Below are positions 25,073 through 34,911 of a DNA stretch of 64,000 nt, in pieces. Under the pieces are notes generated by a model. It was given only the letters and a program-made list of their open reading frames with translations, ran no database searches and was not told the origin of the DNA. This stretch comes from Lunatibacter salilacus. Lineage in GTDB: Bacteria > Bacteroidota > Bacteroidia > Cytophagales > Cyclobacteriaceae. Within the stretch, counting starts at the first letter, position 1. Each line of letters begins with the position of its first letter. The stretch is taken from contig NZ_VOLC01000019.1 in assembly GCF_009797935.1 (NCBI RefSeq), forward strand, positions 62,001 through 126,000. The letters run 5' to 3'. The position numbers and the translations under genes were made by a program.

Positions 25073-25460
25073 GGAGAAGGTAGATTGAGTAAATATTCCT
25101 TGAAAAAGTTGGCGGATGGTAATGAGTTGATTTTACTAAATTATGTACGTATAGGATAGAAATAAATGACCAATTATTATGCCAGATTGAGTATCTGGAA
25201 CTTTCGCTCGACCAAAGGAAAACACACAAACCGTAAAAAATTATTTTAAATTTATAAAATCAAATTAAACCAATTAATATTTTACGTATAGGATCTTTAG
25301 TGGTTTCTTATTTAAATCAAAGATTAATATTCGGCCAATAATTAATTAATACCAAAAATAGAAATCTTAATTTTAAATACAAAAAATAGATTTTTTACGA
25401 CAGAAATGGTTATTTAAACGTATATTTGATAACTTTACAACTACTAACAATACCACCACC
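25073..25460. other. AT-rich divergent intergenic region with a promoter for the small lipoprotein
   Basis: 388 bp, extremely AT-rich. TATATTTG at 25421-25428 matches the -7 consensus TAnnTTTG and lies 32 bp before the ATG at 25461. The -33 side has only a T-run (25391-25396). Nothing else recognisable. Confidence 0.45.
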
Positions 25461-25730
25461 ATGAAAAAGCATTTATTGTTTATTCCTGATATTTTTTTAG
25501 TTATGTTGATCATTTTCAGTTGTGAAAGAATGGATCTGACTGAATGGAGGAATTCAACGGATAATTTCCCATACTCAAATCAAAATACAACAGACCTAAA
25601 TAAAGTAACTTTAGATAGCGTCAGTTCTACCCCGGATGTTGATATATGGAAAAATCATCGTGCCGTAAATCAGGAAAGGGCAAAAATCATTTTAGGTAAT
25701 TTTCGAATATTAGAAATTGGAGAGAATTAA
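25461..25730 (+). CDS. Small putative lipoprotein, unknown function
   Basis: 89 residues. N-terminal signal with basic start (MKKH), hydrophobic core and lipobox-like IIFSC (Cys 21). The mature part is polar, Asn/Asp/Ser-rich, with no recognised domain. A -7 promoter element precedes it at a normal distance. It is convergent with the MscS gene (35 bp between stops) and divergent from the MG2/plug gene. Possibly co-regulated with the latter, but nothing proves it. Confidence 0.6.
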   Translation: MKKHLLFIPDIFLVMLIIFSCERMDLTEWRNSTDNFPYSNQNTTDLNKVTLDSVSSTPDVDIWKNHRAVNQERAKIILGNFRILEIGEN

Positions 25731-25765
25731 TTGGTTGCAACGGTTTTTAGAACCAAGGCTAAATG

Positions 25766-26812
25766 CTATTTGTTTGTTGGAAAAATAGCTTTATCCGGAT
25801 ATTTCTTTAATTCAGCCATAATCACTTCGACCAATTTCCCCCTGACTTGGCCCGATTTCTTGGGTTCTACGAGATAGCGTAAAGTAACTTCTATCCAAGT
25901 ATTGGAGTGCGCGCGGAGGATCACCGCTGGATATTCATTCACATCCAGCGCATCAACAGGAGTCTCTGCCAATATTTTTTTAAACCTTGCCACCCGTCTC
26001 ACCATAGCTTTTCCAATCTCTCGCTCAGCGATACGTTGCACAGTATCTGTCACAAATTTAAAATCACTTCCATGGGACAAGTAAAAATTAAGCTCATTCC
26101 AAATAAATGGGAACAATGGCCAGGAGTAATTGTAAATATACTCATTGAATACTTTGGAATTTGCAAACCGAATTATCCGGCCACTTGGATGGTCTCCAGA
26201 TAGGTAATCTCCATTAAACTCCCATAGGGTGGTATCAATATAACTTACGTTTATTACATCGCCATATACGTTGCCAATCCGTATTCTGTCTCCAACATCA
26301 TATGGCTTTCGGATAAGTAGGTATATCCATCCAAAAAAACTTGTGAGGGGATTTTGCAGGGCCAGGCCCAATATAAGGGATACAATCCCAAAAGATACCA
26401 TTGCGGCGTACCAGTTGGCAAAAAGCAATGAAAGAACGATAAAGAAAACCAGGATGCCGGCAAATAAATCAGTAATGCGGTTAAAATTGAAGACAGTAGT
26501 CTCATTTCCAACTTTACGATTGACAATTTTTTTTAAAAGCCGGTTAGCCGTTAACACTAAACTAACAAACATTACCGCTAACACAACCCTTTGCACGGTA
26601 GGTATGTAATTGGCCGGTATTGGTAAATAGTCCTTAGCTAACAAAAAATAGAAAACCCCACATCCAACAAATAATATAGCTGTAGCTCCCAGAATAGGAG
26701 CCTCCCTTTTTAAAGTTTCGGAACTATCCTTTGGCAAGTTGATCGCATTCTCGTACAAAGCCCGTTGTACTTTTTCATCTTTTTTGATTTCTTCTAATTC
26801 TTTATCCTCCAT
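25766..26812 (-). CDS. MscS-family mechanosensitive ion channel
   Basis: 348 residues. Acidic cytoplasmic N-terminus, membrane helices at about 40-60, 70-92, 113-133 and the pore-lining helix at about 135-160 (SFGIVSLILGLALQNPLTSF). The conserved MscS beta-domain follows (YLLIRKPYDVGDRIRIGNVYGDV) with IRFANSKVF in place of the usual V-x-I-P-N-S motif. Opens on membrane tension to release solutes in hypo-osmotic shock. Monocistronic. Confidence 0.92.
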   Translation of the reverse strand: MEDKELEEIKKDEKVQRALYENAINLPKDSSETLKREAPILGATAILFVGCGVFYFLLAKDYLPIPANYIPTVQRVVLAVMFVSLVLTANRLLKKIVNRKVGNETTVFNFNRITDLFAGILVFFIVLSLLFANWYAAMVSFGIVSLILGLALQNPLTSFFGWIYLLIRKPYDVGDRIRIGNVYGDVINVSYIDTTLWEFNGDYLSGDHPSGRIIRFANSKVFNEYIYNYSWPLFPFIWNELNFYLSHGSDFKFVTDTVQRIAEREIGKAMVRRVARFKKILAETPVDALDVNEYPAVILRAHSNTWIEVTLRYLVEPKKSGQVRGKLVEVIMAELKKYPDKAIFPTNK

Positions 26813-26992
26813 TTTTAGAGCTATTTATAAAAGCGATTGTTTCGATAAATTCATGTCTGTGAAGATTTAAGTAAAAATAAGTGCTGACACTGTAGGCAAC
26901 AAGAATGCCAAAAAGATTTTTTCAATGAAGGACAAAGGGTTAGGATGAACGCTAATTTTTTGAAATTCTCAATACCCATATACCTAATATTT

Positions 26993-27029
26993 TGGAAAAA
27001 AAACAACGGCAGAATTTCTGCCGCTGTTT
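26993..27029 (-). terminator. Rho-independent terminator of the ThuA-epimerase-Gfo/Idh operon
   Basis: On the minus strand AAACAGCGGCAGAA (27029-27016) pairs with the arm at 27014-27001 (one G-U pair), followed by eight T (to 26994). It lies about 70 bp after the Gfo/Idh stop at 27098. Confidence 0.85.
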
Positions 27030-27097
27030 GGGATTGGTTAGGTAGGTCAATAGGTTGATAACGGATTCATGGGCAACTAACGCCGCTATAATTTCAG

Positions 27098-28213
27098 CTA
27101 TTTTTTAAATGTAAAGTCCGGGAGCGGTATGATTTCTCCACCCTTCATAGCTGATTCATGTGCCAGAATTCCAACACAGGTTATATTTGCAGACTGTCTT
27201 GCGTCGGGATAAGGGGCTCTTCCTTCTTCAAGTGCTGAAAGAAACTCATGTACCAAATGGGGGTGTGAACCTCCATGTCCTGCACCTTGAATAAAGGAAA
27301 GGTGCTGGTTGTCGTCCGAATCATAGACTCCCGCTGAGGTAAACGATGCGATCTCTTCTGGCAGTAAGTGGGCAAAATCAGGGATTTTCACTTTTTCGGG
27401 CTCCTCACCGGTATGGATCACGCTATCCTCATGCTCGATAAGCGTCCACTCAAATGATTTTTTAGAACCATAGGCATCGAAACTTTCCCTATACTGTCTT
27501 GCCGTATTGAAAAGAGAGCGGGTAACTTCGGCTGCCAAGTCGGAGTCCTTCAATTTGATATGACAGGTCTCAATGGCAAAGGGAGATCCGTATTTTTCAA
27601 TCAGGTTTTCATCGATTCTGCCGGAACCAAAGCAGGAGACATACTCTGCCTGCGCCTTCGGAAGAGCAAGTACGGGACCCACACAGTGGGTGGCATAATG
27701 CATGGGCGGCAAGCCTTCCCAATACCCAGGCCATCCGGCCATTTCCTGTTGATGGCTGGCTCTAAGGAATTGTAGTTTACCCATTTCACCTTTTTCATAC
27801 ATATCCTTGACAAAGAGGAATTCACGGCTGTAAATGACCGTTTCCATCATCATATAGGTAAGACCCGATTTCTCCGTTTCTTCTACTATTTGCCTGCATT
27901 CCTCTACAGTGGTTGCCATAGGGACGGTGCAAGCAACATGTTTTCCAGCCCTAAGGGCCTTTAAAGATTGCTCCGCATGAGCCTGAATGGGGGTATTGAT
28001 ATGAACTGCGTCGATATTTGGATCTTTCAACAACTCATCATAGTCGGTATATCTTTTTTCGATGCCAAAAGCATCACCGATTTCATTGAGTTTATCCTCG
28101 TTTCGTTGACAGATAGCATACATATTAGCCAGCGGGTGTTTTTGGTAGATGGGAATAAATTCCGCTCCAAAACCAAGTCCTATGATGGCTATGTTTATTT
28201 TTTTGTCGTTCAT
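27098..28213 (-). CDS. Gfo/Idh/MocA-family oxidoreductase, EKP-motif variant
   Basis: 371 residues. Rossmann motif IIGLGFGAEF (10-19) and the Gfo/Idh/MocA C-terminal beta-sheet domain. The catalytic lysine motif, normally C-E-K-P, reads C95-T-V-P98, so the Lys is Val; the later active-site His is present in HYATHCVGP. Members oxidise or reduce sugars with tightly or freely bound NAD(P). Last gene of the three-gene operon with the ketose epimerase-like protein (43 bp upstream) and the ThuA protein. The Lys loss suggests changed chemistry or a subfamily that uses another residue. Confidence 0.9.
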   Translation of the reverse strand: MNDKKINIAIIGLGFGAEFIPIYQKHPLANMYAICQRNEDKLNEIGDAFGIEKRYTDYDELLKDPNIDAVHINTPIQAHAEQSLKALRAGKHVACTVPMATTVEECRQIVEETEKSGLTYMMMETVIYSREFLFVKDMYEKGEMGKLQFLRASHQQEMAGWPGYWEGLPPMHYATHCVGPVLALPKAQAEYVSCFGSGRIDENLIEKYGSPFAIETCHIKLKDSDLAAEVTRSLFNTARQYRESFDAYGSKKSFEWTLIEHEDSVIHTGEEPEKVKIPDFAHLLPEEIASFTSAGVYDSDDNQHLSFIQGAGHGGSHPHLVHEFLSALEEGRAPYPDARQSANITCVGILAHESAMKGGEIIPLPDFTFKK

Positions 28214-28256
28214 AGTATATGTGTATTGTTGATTACTCTAAAACTGATTATGTTGA

Positions 28257-29114
28257 TCAAGAAGCCCATTCTTTTAGGAACTTTAATCCTTCCGACGCAA
28301 AGTCATCTTGGCTTTCAGCCAAAGGCCTCCATATACAGACAGCACCGGCCAATTCTTTGATTTCAGGGGTAAAACTTTCGATGGATACCGTTCCTTGGTA
28401 GTTGATTTTTTCCAACCCCCGTCGGTAATCCTCCCAACGGGTTTGTCCCGTACCGGGTGTTCCTCGGTAATTTTCGGAAACCTGCACATGTATAAGTTTC
28501 TCGCCCACCAATGTGATGGCATCTTCGATACTTCTTTCCTCGATATTCATGTGAAATCCGTCCAGCAACACTTTGGCTGCCGGGTGGTTGATGTCATGTA
28601 TTAGCTGCATCAAATCTGCGGCGTTGTTAATTAGGTCTGTTTCAAAGCGGTTTAAAGGTTCGAGTGCAATTTCCTGACCAGCGGATGCGGCCATTTTGCA
28701 AACGATATGTAAGTTGTTGACAGCTCTGTCCCATTCCACTCTTTTCTGTTCAGGAGAAAGCAGTCTGGCTTTGCCCACGGCAGAGTACATGGGGCCTGCG
28801 ACAAACTTGGCACCTAAAGCGGAACTGATGTCGAAGCATTTTTGGATATAGTCAAAGCTAGTTTGATGGAATGAAGGATCATCGTGAGTCAGGTCTCTGG
28901 ATGGACCAAAGGCCCCACAAATTACTGGCTTAAGATCATGCTGCATCAAAGCATTCTGAACTCCAGCCACATCGATAAGGTCAGGGTCCTCTACCGGAAT
29001 TTCCACTGCGTCAAAACCCATACCTTTAATTTTCTCAAATAGGGCAGGGGTGTCTGATTTAAAGGGAGATGTCCAAAGCCACGTCGTGACTCCAAAAGTT
29101 ACGTTTAAACTCAT
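28257..29114 (-). CDS. D-tagatose/D-psicose 3-epimerase-like TIM barrel
   Basis: 285 residues, sugar phosphate isomerase/epimerase family. Residue numbers fit the ketose 3-epimerases: E152 (LEPLNRFET), D185 (LLDGFHMNIEE) and E246 (SIESF) are metal ligands; position 211, His in the described epimerases, is Gln here (IHVQVSENYRGTPG). Mn-dependent C3 epimerisation of ketoses or related keto sugars is the family activity. It stands between the ThuA-dehydrogenase protein and a Gfo/Idh enzyme, a setting typical for 3-keto-sugar handling. No signal peptide. Confidence 0.88.
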   Translation of the reverse strand: MSLNVTFGVTTWLWTSPFKSDTPALFEKIKGMGFDAVEIPVEDPDLIDVAGVQNALMQHDLKPVICGAFGPSRDLTHDDPSFHQTSFDYIQKCFDISSALGAKFVAGPMYSAVGKARLLSPEQKRVEWDRAVNNLHIVCKMAASAGQEIALEPLNRFETDLINNAADLMQLIHDINHPAAKVLLDGFHMNIEERSIEDAITLVGEKLIHVQVSENYRGTPGTGQTRWEDYRRGLEKINYQGTVSIESFTPEIKELAGAVCIWRPLAESQDDFASEGLKFLKEWAS

Positions 29115-29192
29115 GTTATCTAGTTACTGGGTAAATCGACCTAAACACGGAATGTACTTGGGTCGACATGAAATTTTTAAAGTTAACAGGTT

Positions 29193-32100
29193 CTATTCCA
29201 CAATCATGATACCGTTCATGATTCTCCAGTGGCCGGGTACGGTACAGATGTACACATATTCCCCTGGAGTGTTGGGCGCCCGAAATACAAGTGATTCACT
29301 GGATTCGGGGTCAACAAGACGGGTAGCCGCAATTATTTCCGGCATTTTAGGAACGAAATTCATTTCAGCTCCATTTGGGTCCCTGGCTAACGCATCTGCG
29401 GCAGCACCTACTTTTTCCATGGTTCCTGGCATGGCGATTACCAAGTTATGCTGCATGAAGTCAGTATTTTCAAAGTCAATTGTCACTTCGTAACCTGCCT
29501 TTACCGTAAAGGTTGGTTTGTTAAATTTCATTTCATGTTGGATGACACCCATTTTGACAGTAACTGAGCCAGCGGCAGCATCTTCCTGTACGGGCTCTTG
29601 GCTCAAGGTGACACGCTGTTCCTCACCTGTAGGTTGAAGCAACCTTAAATACGACTCACGGGAATTCATGCGGCCTCTAAACCAAAATGGTCTAGGATAA
29701 TCACCTACCTGCTTATCCCCCTGATTATCATTTCCGATACGTACTCGTTCTGATGCTAGAGAAGTTGTAAAAAGGCCATTAGCATTTGTGGTGGCAACAG
29801 TTTTTTCGTTTATCAGCAAATTCATTGAACCATCTTTCAGAAGATTGGCCTGAACTACGAATTGTTGGGTGGGCAGATTACCCTTGGAATCAATTTTATA
29901 GGATCTACCACCTTGTTTGACCAACCAGTGTACAGCGTTATTCTGTACATAAAGGCTGTAGCCATTATCTACATCGCCCTGTGCCACGATAATGCCCTCC
30001 AATACGTCATCTCCTGATTTGCTGATAGTAGCCTTTAAGTGTATCTCCTTGTTTTCAATGGCAGGAGGAAAAGGAATTCCCGCTCTTCGGTCAAGGCTAT
30101 ATTGCTCCTGCACTAAACTTTTTGAAACACGTTCTGCAAGATTTAACAGCGAGTCCGGTTTTGTAATCTGTGCTACCTGTTTTACTTGATCTTCAAAGGA
30201 TTGGGGATGAGCCAACACGGCAGCAAACAAAGCTTGGGGAAGGTAGTCATCGGTATTATTTTCCTCCAAAAGGCTGGCATCAAGCAATGCTTTGCCTAAT
30301 CCCGCCAAAGGTGGCATATCCGCTACTGCCAATAACGCTGCCTTTCTGGTGTTTAAGTCCGCATCATTTACCAGGTTGGCGTCCAAAATGGCTTGAGCAC
30401 CGGCTTCGGTACGTGGTAGAACATGCACAGCGTTTTTCCGTACCCCGGCTGCTGTATGATTTAAGGCCTTATAAACTACTCGGTTTACCTTATCATTGGA
30501 TCCGTCAAGCATACCCAAACCATGAAGTGCCCACAAAGCATGCACGGCAGGGCTGTTTAAACCAATTTCATCGACCGAATTAGTATCTACCAATTTCAAC
30601 AGTTCATCAACAATTTCTTTATTCTGGTTTTCAACAATTAATCGTTGCGCAGTTCTTCTCCAGAACATGTTGTCGCTTTTCAACCCTGAGATTAGGTCCC
30701 TATTACTTGTAGGATCGATTTTAAACGGTTTGTATTCGGGAGCACCCTTATAAACTAAACGGTAGATCCTTCCGTGTTCTGAATCACGTAGGGGATTAAT
30801 ATATGCGTTGCCCTCTCCGTTTTCAAAACCTTGGGGGGTAGGATTGTGCTGTATGATAAAGTTATACCAATCTGCAATCCACAAAGCCCCATCAGGACCA
30901 ACTTCCGCATGTACCGGCGAAAACCATTCGTCGGAACTGGCTAGAATATTAAACCCATTTCTTTCCCTGAATCCAGAACCGTCTTTTTCGATTATTGCCC
31001 TGTGTAGTACCCTTCCAGTAGGTTCTGCGACAAAAGCAACTTTATTCCAGTAGGATTTAGGAAAACTTCTTGCAGTGTAAAGGTGGTGACCGGCTGCCGC
31101 TGTATAGCTTCCATGCCAGTCAACCTGCCGTAAATAGGGGGTTAAATGGGGCATGTCATAATGCGTGTCAATTCCGTGTGCCGCATTCACCGAACCGCCT
31201 TGGATTGGTCTTTTAACATATTTATTGTCCATAGCTAGATAGACACTATGTTGCCCGTTTGCAGTGGAGATAAACACGTCAAATTCCTCTGAAAACCCCA
31301 ACCCCCAGGTATTGTTGCTGGTGTTGCCCAAGAACTCAAAATCAGTACCATCCGGCTTGAATCGGTAAACGCCTTGGCTGAAATTAAAGGGCTTTCCATC
31401 AATTTCTCCATTGAATCCGGAATAACCCAATACACCCCAAACCTTGTTGTCAAATCCATACATCAGGTTGGAAGGACCAGCATGGGTATCACTCTTACCC
31501 CAGCCGGTGATTACAGTTTCCCGCAAGTCGGCTTTACCATCTCCATTGGTATCTTTGAAAAAGACAAAATCAGGTGCCATGGAAACCAATAAACCACCAT
31601 TTACCCAAACCATGCTGGTCGGGATATTTAAATTATCTGCAAAAACAGTAATTTTATCTGCCTTGCCGTCTCCATCGGTATCTTCTAACAGCTTGATGAG
31701 GTCATTGCCGCCATCTTTTCTTACTTCGTTGGGGTAGTCCTTTGTCTCGATGACATAAAGCCTGCCCTGATCGTCCCACGCCATTGCCATGGGGTTGATA
31801 ATGTCTGGCTCGGAGGCGAACAACTGCAACTCGAAGCCACCCGGAATTTGCACCAGTTTCATAGACTCTTCCGGTGAAAGGGGATGCTGGTATTTTGGAG
31901 CTGGATCCCTTCTTTCATAATTGGGTATTTCAGCCTCGCTGAATACCGGCACGGGAATATTGTAATCCATCACTTGTTGCACAACGTTTTCACCAACAGC
32001 CCAATAGACGCCATTGGCAACTAACGTATGAAAATCCGGTTTGCTCCAGGTGCGCTCATCATGGCCGTAGGCGGTGTAAAACACCCTTCCTTTTCCTTGC

Positions 32101-32693
32101 TCACGGACCCAAGTCCAAGGTTCCCGGTGGTCTCCCTCTACCCGTTCCATCAGGACGGTCATATCAGGATTCAGTTTACTGTGAACGTACGTTTCATCCC
32201 ATGTCTCAAATTCATTGACTCCCTGCATAATCTGGTGGGAGGGGTCAATAATATCAACAGTAAAGTCTCCTACTCCATGGGATTTGAACTGGCCGCCTAC
32301 AGTTTCCACGAACCAGTCCGAATTGCGGAAGCAAAAGGATGCACTGTGAAGGGGTATAAAGGCTTTTCCACCTTCCACATATGATTTCAGGGATTTTTCC
32401 TGCTCGGAGGTAATTTCATCGTGGTTGGCATAAATCATTACTCCATCAAAAAGAGCCAGATTGTTGTCGTTTAGATCATTGGGATCCGAAGTATAAGTGA
32501 GGTTGATTCCTTTTTGGAAAAGCGGCATGGCGAGCATGGGCATCAACTTTTCGGAATTGTGGTGCTGACTGTCGTGCCCCAGAAAAAGGATCTCTATCCT
32601 CCGCGGACCGTCCGATAGTCCAAGACGGGTGGCCTTATCTCCACAGGCAGCAAACAGCGCTGCGAAGATTAATATAAAACCGAGTTGTTTCAT
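29193..32693 (-). CDS. Multidomain secreted lipoprotein: ThuA, PVC-type dehydrogenase propeller, HEAT-like, concanavalin-like and cupredoxin domains
   Basis: 1166 residues from the ATG at 32693 (MKQLGFILIF..FAACGD, lipobox Cys); an in-frame ATG at 32714 only adds a basic heptapeptide. Order: ThuA-like domain (about 15-235), PVC-type dehydrogenase beta-propeller (about 275-655; several DTDGDGKAD-like repeats), HEAT-like helices (about 660-840), a beta-sandwich (about 880-1040), and a plastocyanin/azurin-type cupredoxin (about 1055-1166) with ligands His in MQHNLVIA and Cys, His, Met in YICTVPGHWRIM. No CxxCH haem motif was found. It probably oxidises a sugar outside the cytoplasm and passes electrons to copper. 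Confidence 0.9.
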   Translation of the reverse strand: MKQLGFILIFAALFAACGDKATRLGLSDGPRRIEILFLGHDSQHHNSEKLMPMLAMPLFQKGINLTYTSDPNDLNDNNLALFDGVMIYANHDEITSEQEKSLKSYVEGGKAFIPLHSASFCFRNSDWFVETVGGQFKSHGVGDFTVDIIDPSHQIMQGVNEFETWDETYVHSKLNPDMTVLMERVEGDHREPWTWVREQGKGRVFYTAYGHDERTWSKPDFHTLVANGVYWAVGENVVQQVMDYNIPVPVFSEAEIPNYERRDPAPKYQHPLSPEESMKLVQIPGGFELQLFASEPDIINPMAMAWDDQGRLYVIETKDYPNEVRKDGGNDLIKLLEDTDGDGKADKITVFADNLNIPTSMVWVNGGLLVSMAPDFVFFKDTNGDGKADLRETVITGWGKSDTHAGPSNLMYGFDNKVWGVLGYSGFNGEIDGKPFNFSQGVYRFKPDGTDFEFLGNTSNNTWGLGFSEEFDVFISTANGQHSVYLAMDNKYVKRPIQGGSVNAAHGIDTHYDMPHLTPYLRQVDWHGSYTAAAGHHLYTARSFPKSYWNKVAFVAEPTGRVLHRAIIEKDGSGFRERNGFNILASSDEWFSPVHAEVGPDGALWIADWYNFIIQHNPTPQGFENGEGNAYINPLRDSEHGRIYRLVYKGAPEYKPFKIDPTSNRDLISGLKSDNMFWRRTAQRLIVENQNKEIVDELLKLVDTNSVDEIGLNSPAVHALWALHGLGMLDGSNDKVNRVVYKALNHTAAGVRKNAVHVLPRTEAGAQAILDANLVNDADLNTRKAALLAVADMPPLAGLGKALLDASLLEENNTDDYLPQALFAAVLAHPQSFEDQVKQVAQITKPDSLLNLAERVSKSLVQEQYSLDRRAGIPFPPAIENKEIHLKATISKSGDDVLEGIIVAQGDVDNGYSLYVQNNAVHWLVKQGGRSYKIDSKGNLPTQQFVVQANLLKDGSMNLLINEKTVATTNANGLFTTSLASERVRIGNDNQGDKQVGDYPRPFWFRGRMNSRESYLRLLQPTGEEQRVTLSQEPVQEDAAAGSVTVKMGVIQHEMKFNKPTFTVKAGYEVTIDFENTDFMQHNLVIAMPGTMEKVGAAADALARDPNGAEMNFVPKMPEIIAATRLVDPESSESLVFRAPNTPGEYVYICTVPGHWRIMNGIMIVE

Positions 32694-32849
32694 TTTTTTG
32701 AGTTTATTGAGCATGCGTTAATTTAGTATAATAAGTGTAAAGATGATAATTATTGATGAGTCTTTCTCACTCTATTTTACCAAATTCTGACTGTATTTTA
32801 TCACGATAATGTAAAAATTACTATTTTTAACGCATTAAATGAGAGTGAT

Positions 32850-33725
32850 GTGAACAAACCATTTCAAAAATCGAAAATTCCTGGCCACATGGCATTTGTG
32901 GTGAGGGAATTAATTGCCTCTTCTTTCGATTCCAATTGGCATTTCCATCCCGAATACCAGCTATTCTTAGTGCTGGAGGGCAGGGGTACCCGGTTTGTGG
33001 GAGATAACATGAAACCTTTCAGGGAGAATGACCTGGTTTTTACAGGGCCAAATCTCCCCCACCTATGGCGAAATGATCAGGAATATTTCGATAAGTCCCA
33101 AAAATTAAAGACACATGGTATTGTGGTCTATTTCTCAGCGGATTTCATAGGTGAGGGATTACTTGAAAAGGAAGAATTTGAGGGATTAAAGCATCTGTTG
33201 CATCGTTCGGTGAGGGGACTGGAAGTAGATGGGGAAACCAACCGTGTGATCCGGCCCATGATGAAGAGGTTGCTGACCTTGAAGGGACTGGAAAGTATTA
33301 TTCACCTGTTAAGAATTTTGCAGTTAATGGTTGTTTCCAGGGATTGCCACCCCATTGTTCAGGCTGGATATACCAACCTGAACAAGGCTTCGGAAGAAGA
33401 CCGGATGAGCCAGGTCTATGATTACGTAATGGAGCATTTTAAGGAGGGAATACGGTTGGAAGATGTGGCTACACTTACGAATATGACAGTAAGCTCCTTT
33501 AGCCGCTATTTCAAGTCCCGTATGAATAAATCGTTTTCAGATTTTCTCTCTGACGTACGGATCAGTCATGCCTGCAAACTGCTTCATGAGGAAAGGATTA
33601 ATATCAGTGAAGTATGCTATGAAAGCGGCTTTAACACCCTTTCCAATTTTAACAGGCAGTTTAAGGACCGGATAGGGGTTACGCCTATGTCCTATAAAAA
33701 GGATTTTCAGCAGCGGTTTGGGTAA
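32850..33725 (+). CDS. AraC-family transcriptional regulator
   Basis: 291 residues, starting at GTG 32850 because no in-frame ATG lies upstream before a stop. Cupin-like sensor domain (about 15-110; HFHPEYQLFLVLEG) and C-terminal AraC HTH domain (about 185-288; two helix-turn-helices, ISEVCYESGFNTLSNFNRQFK). It is divergent from the ThuA-epimerase-Gfo/Idh operon with 135-156 bp between, so it likely controls that operon in response to a sugar. Confidence 0.92.
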   Translation: MNKPFQKSKIPGHMAFVVRELIASSFDSNWHFHPEYQLFLVLEGRGTRFVGDNMKPFRENDLVFTGPNLPHLWRNDQEYFDKSQKLKTHGIVVYFSADFIGEGLLEKEEFEGLKHLLHRSVRGLEVDGETNRVIRPMMKRLLTLKGLESIIHLLRILQLMVVSRDCHPIVQAGYTNLNKASEEDRMSQVYDYVMEHFKEGIRLEDVATLTNMTVSSFSRYFKSRMNKSFSDFLSDVRISHACKLLHEERINISEVCYESGFNTLSNFNRQFKDRIGVTPMSYKKDFQQRFG

Positions 33726-34150
33726 AATTATAAAATCAGGCCGTAAAATGGGTATAGCTTGGAATATGTGAACGAAGCATTTGGAAATGATGGCCTAAAC
33801 TCTTGGAGGGCAGTGACAAAATATAAACTTGCTTCTTTTGCATAAGAAATTTGTTTAAAATCTCTAAAAACATGAATAAGTTGATTTTTTCTTTTATTCA
33901 GCCAATCAAATTATTTAGAGCGGTATACCGGTCCAAGGTTTAAAGCGGTTTTTAGTATGGAGGAGGTTTTAAATTAATGTATTTATAGGTACTAGTCTCT
34001 TATCCTTTAAAGCCAAATATCTATGGATTATTTGGTTTGGTGTCATTTATATTTTTTAAAGTGCCGGAAAATTTAGAATAATAAATGTCATAATGTATTT
34101 TATTGTAAATTTTATATCCCTACTTTAGTGTCCAACCCAAAATAGCAATA
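33726..34150. other. AT-rich intergenic region upstream of the second sigma factor, nothing recognised
   Basis: 425 bp. No coding frame or strong hairpin. A TACTTTAG (34122-34129) differs by one base from the TAnnTTTG -7 consensus and sits 22 bp before the sigma ATG; it is only a weak promoter candidate. Confidence 0.3.
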
Positions 34151-34726
34151 ATGGAAAAAAGTTTACACCAACTTCGAACGGGACAGGTATGTGATGATTT
34201 TGAAAATTGGCAGAAAATCAGAAACAATGAACGTACCGGATTAGAAGCGATTTACAAGAAATATATTTCCCAGCTTTTTTCATTGGGTAGATCCATTGTT
34301 TCAGATGAAGACTTTGTAAAGGACTGTATTCAGGATGTTTTTTTGGACCTTTGGAAGTACAGGAATTCGATCAAAACGGTCGATAATTTTAAGTTGTATC
34401 TTTTTAAATGTTTAAGCCATAAAATTTACAGGCAAATAGAAAGCTCCAAAATGGAAAGGGGATTATTAGAACTTGAAAAATATGATGTATTGTATTTTTT
34501 AGAATCTGCCGAAAGTGATTTGATTAGAACCCAAATTGATCAAGAAAGAAGTTTTAAATTATCCAATGCCATAGATAAATTGCCTGCACGCCAGAGAGAG
34601 GTCATCCGGTACTATTTTTTCGATAGTTTTAGCTATGAGCAAATCGCTGAGGTTATGAAAATCAACGTTCAGTCGGTCTACACGTTGGTTTGGAAAGCCA
34701 TTTCAGGATTAAAGAAAAGCCTGTAA
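34151..34726 (+). CDS. RNA polymerase ECF-type sigma factor
   Basis: 191 residues. Region 2 at about 27-90 (GLEAIYKKYISQLFSLGRSIV, then VKDCIQDVFLDLWKYR) and region 4 at about 135-190 (LPARQREVIRYYFFDSFSYEQIAEVM). Opens the second sigma / FecR / SusC / SusD locus. Expected to be held by the FecR protein encoded 185 bp downstream and to drive susCD when the substrate is present. Confidence 0.94.
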   Translation: MEKSLHQLRTGQVCDDFENWQKIRNNERTGLEAIYKKYISQLFSLGRSIVSDEDFVKDCIQDVFLDLWKYRNSIKTVDNFKLYLFKCLSHKIYRQIESSKMERGLLELEKYDVLYFLESAESDLIRTQIDQERSFKLSNAIDKLPARQREVIRYYFFDSFSYEQIAEVMKINVQSVYTLVWKAISGLKKSL

Positions 34727-34911
34727 GGGAATTTTGTCGATAAATTTTTTTCTCAAATCCATTTCAAATTTGGCGAATATTTAAGCTTTAATTTACAGAT
34801 TTTTTAAGCGATGGTCATTTTTGTTTCCGCAACAATAAATTTCATTTTTTTTTGAAATTATAAGGATAGATTTTGTAGAAAACCTGCTCATATGTATTAG
34901 GTTTTAGAAAA

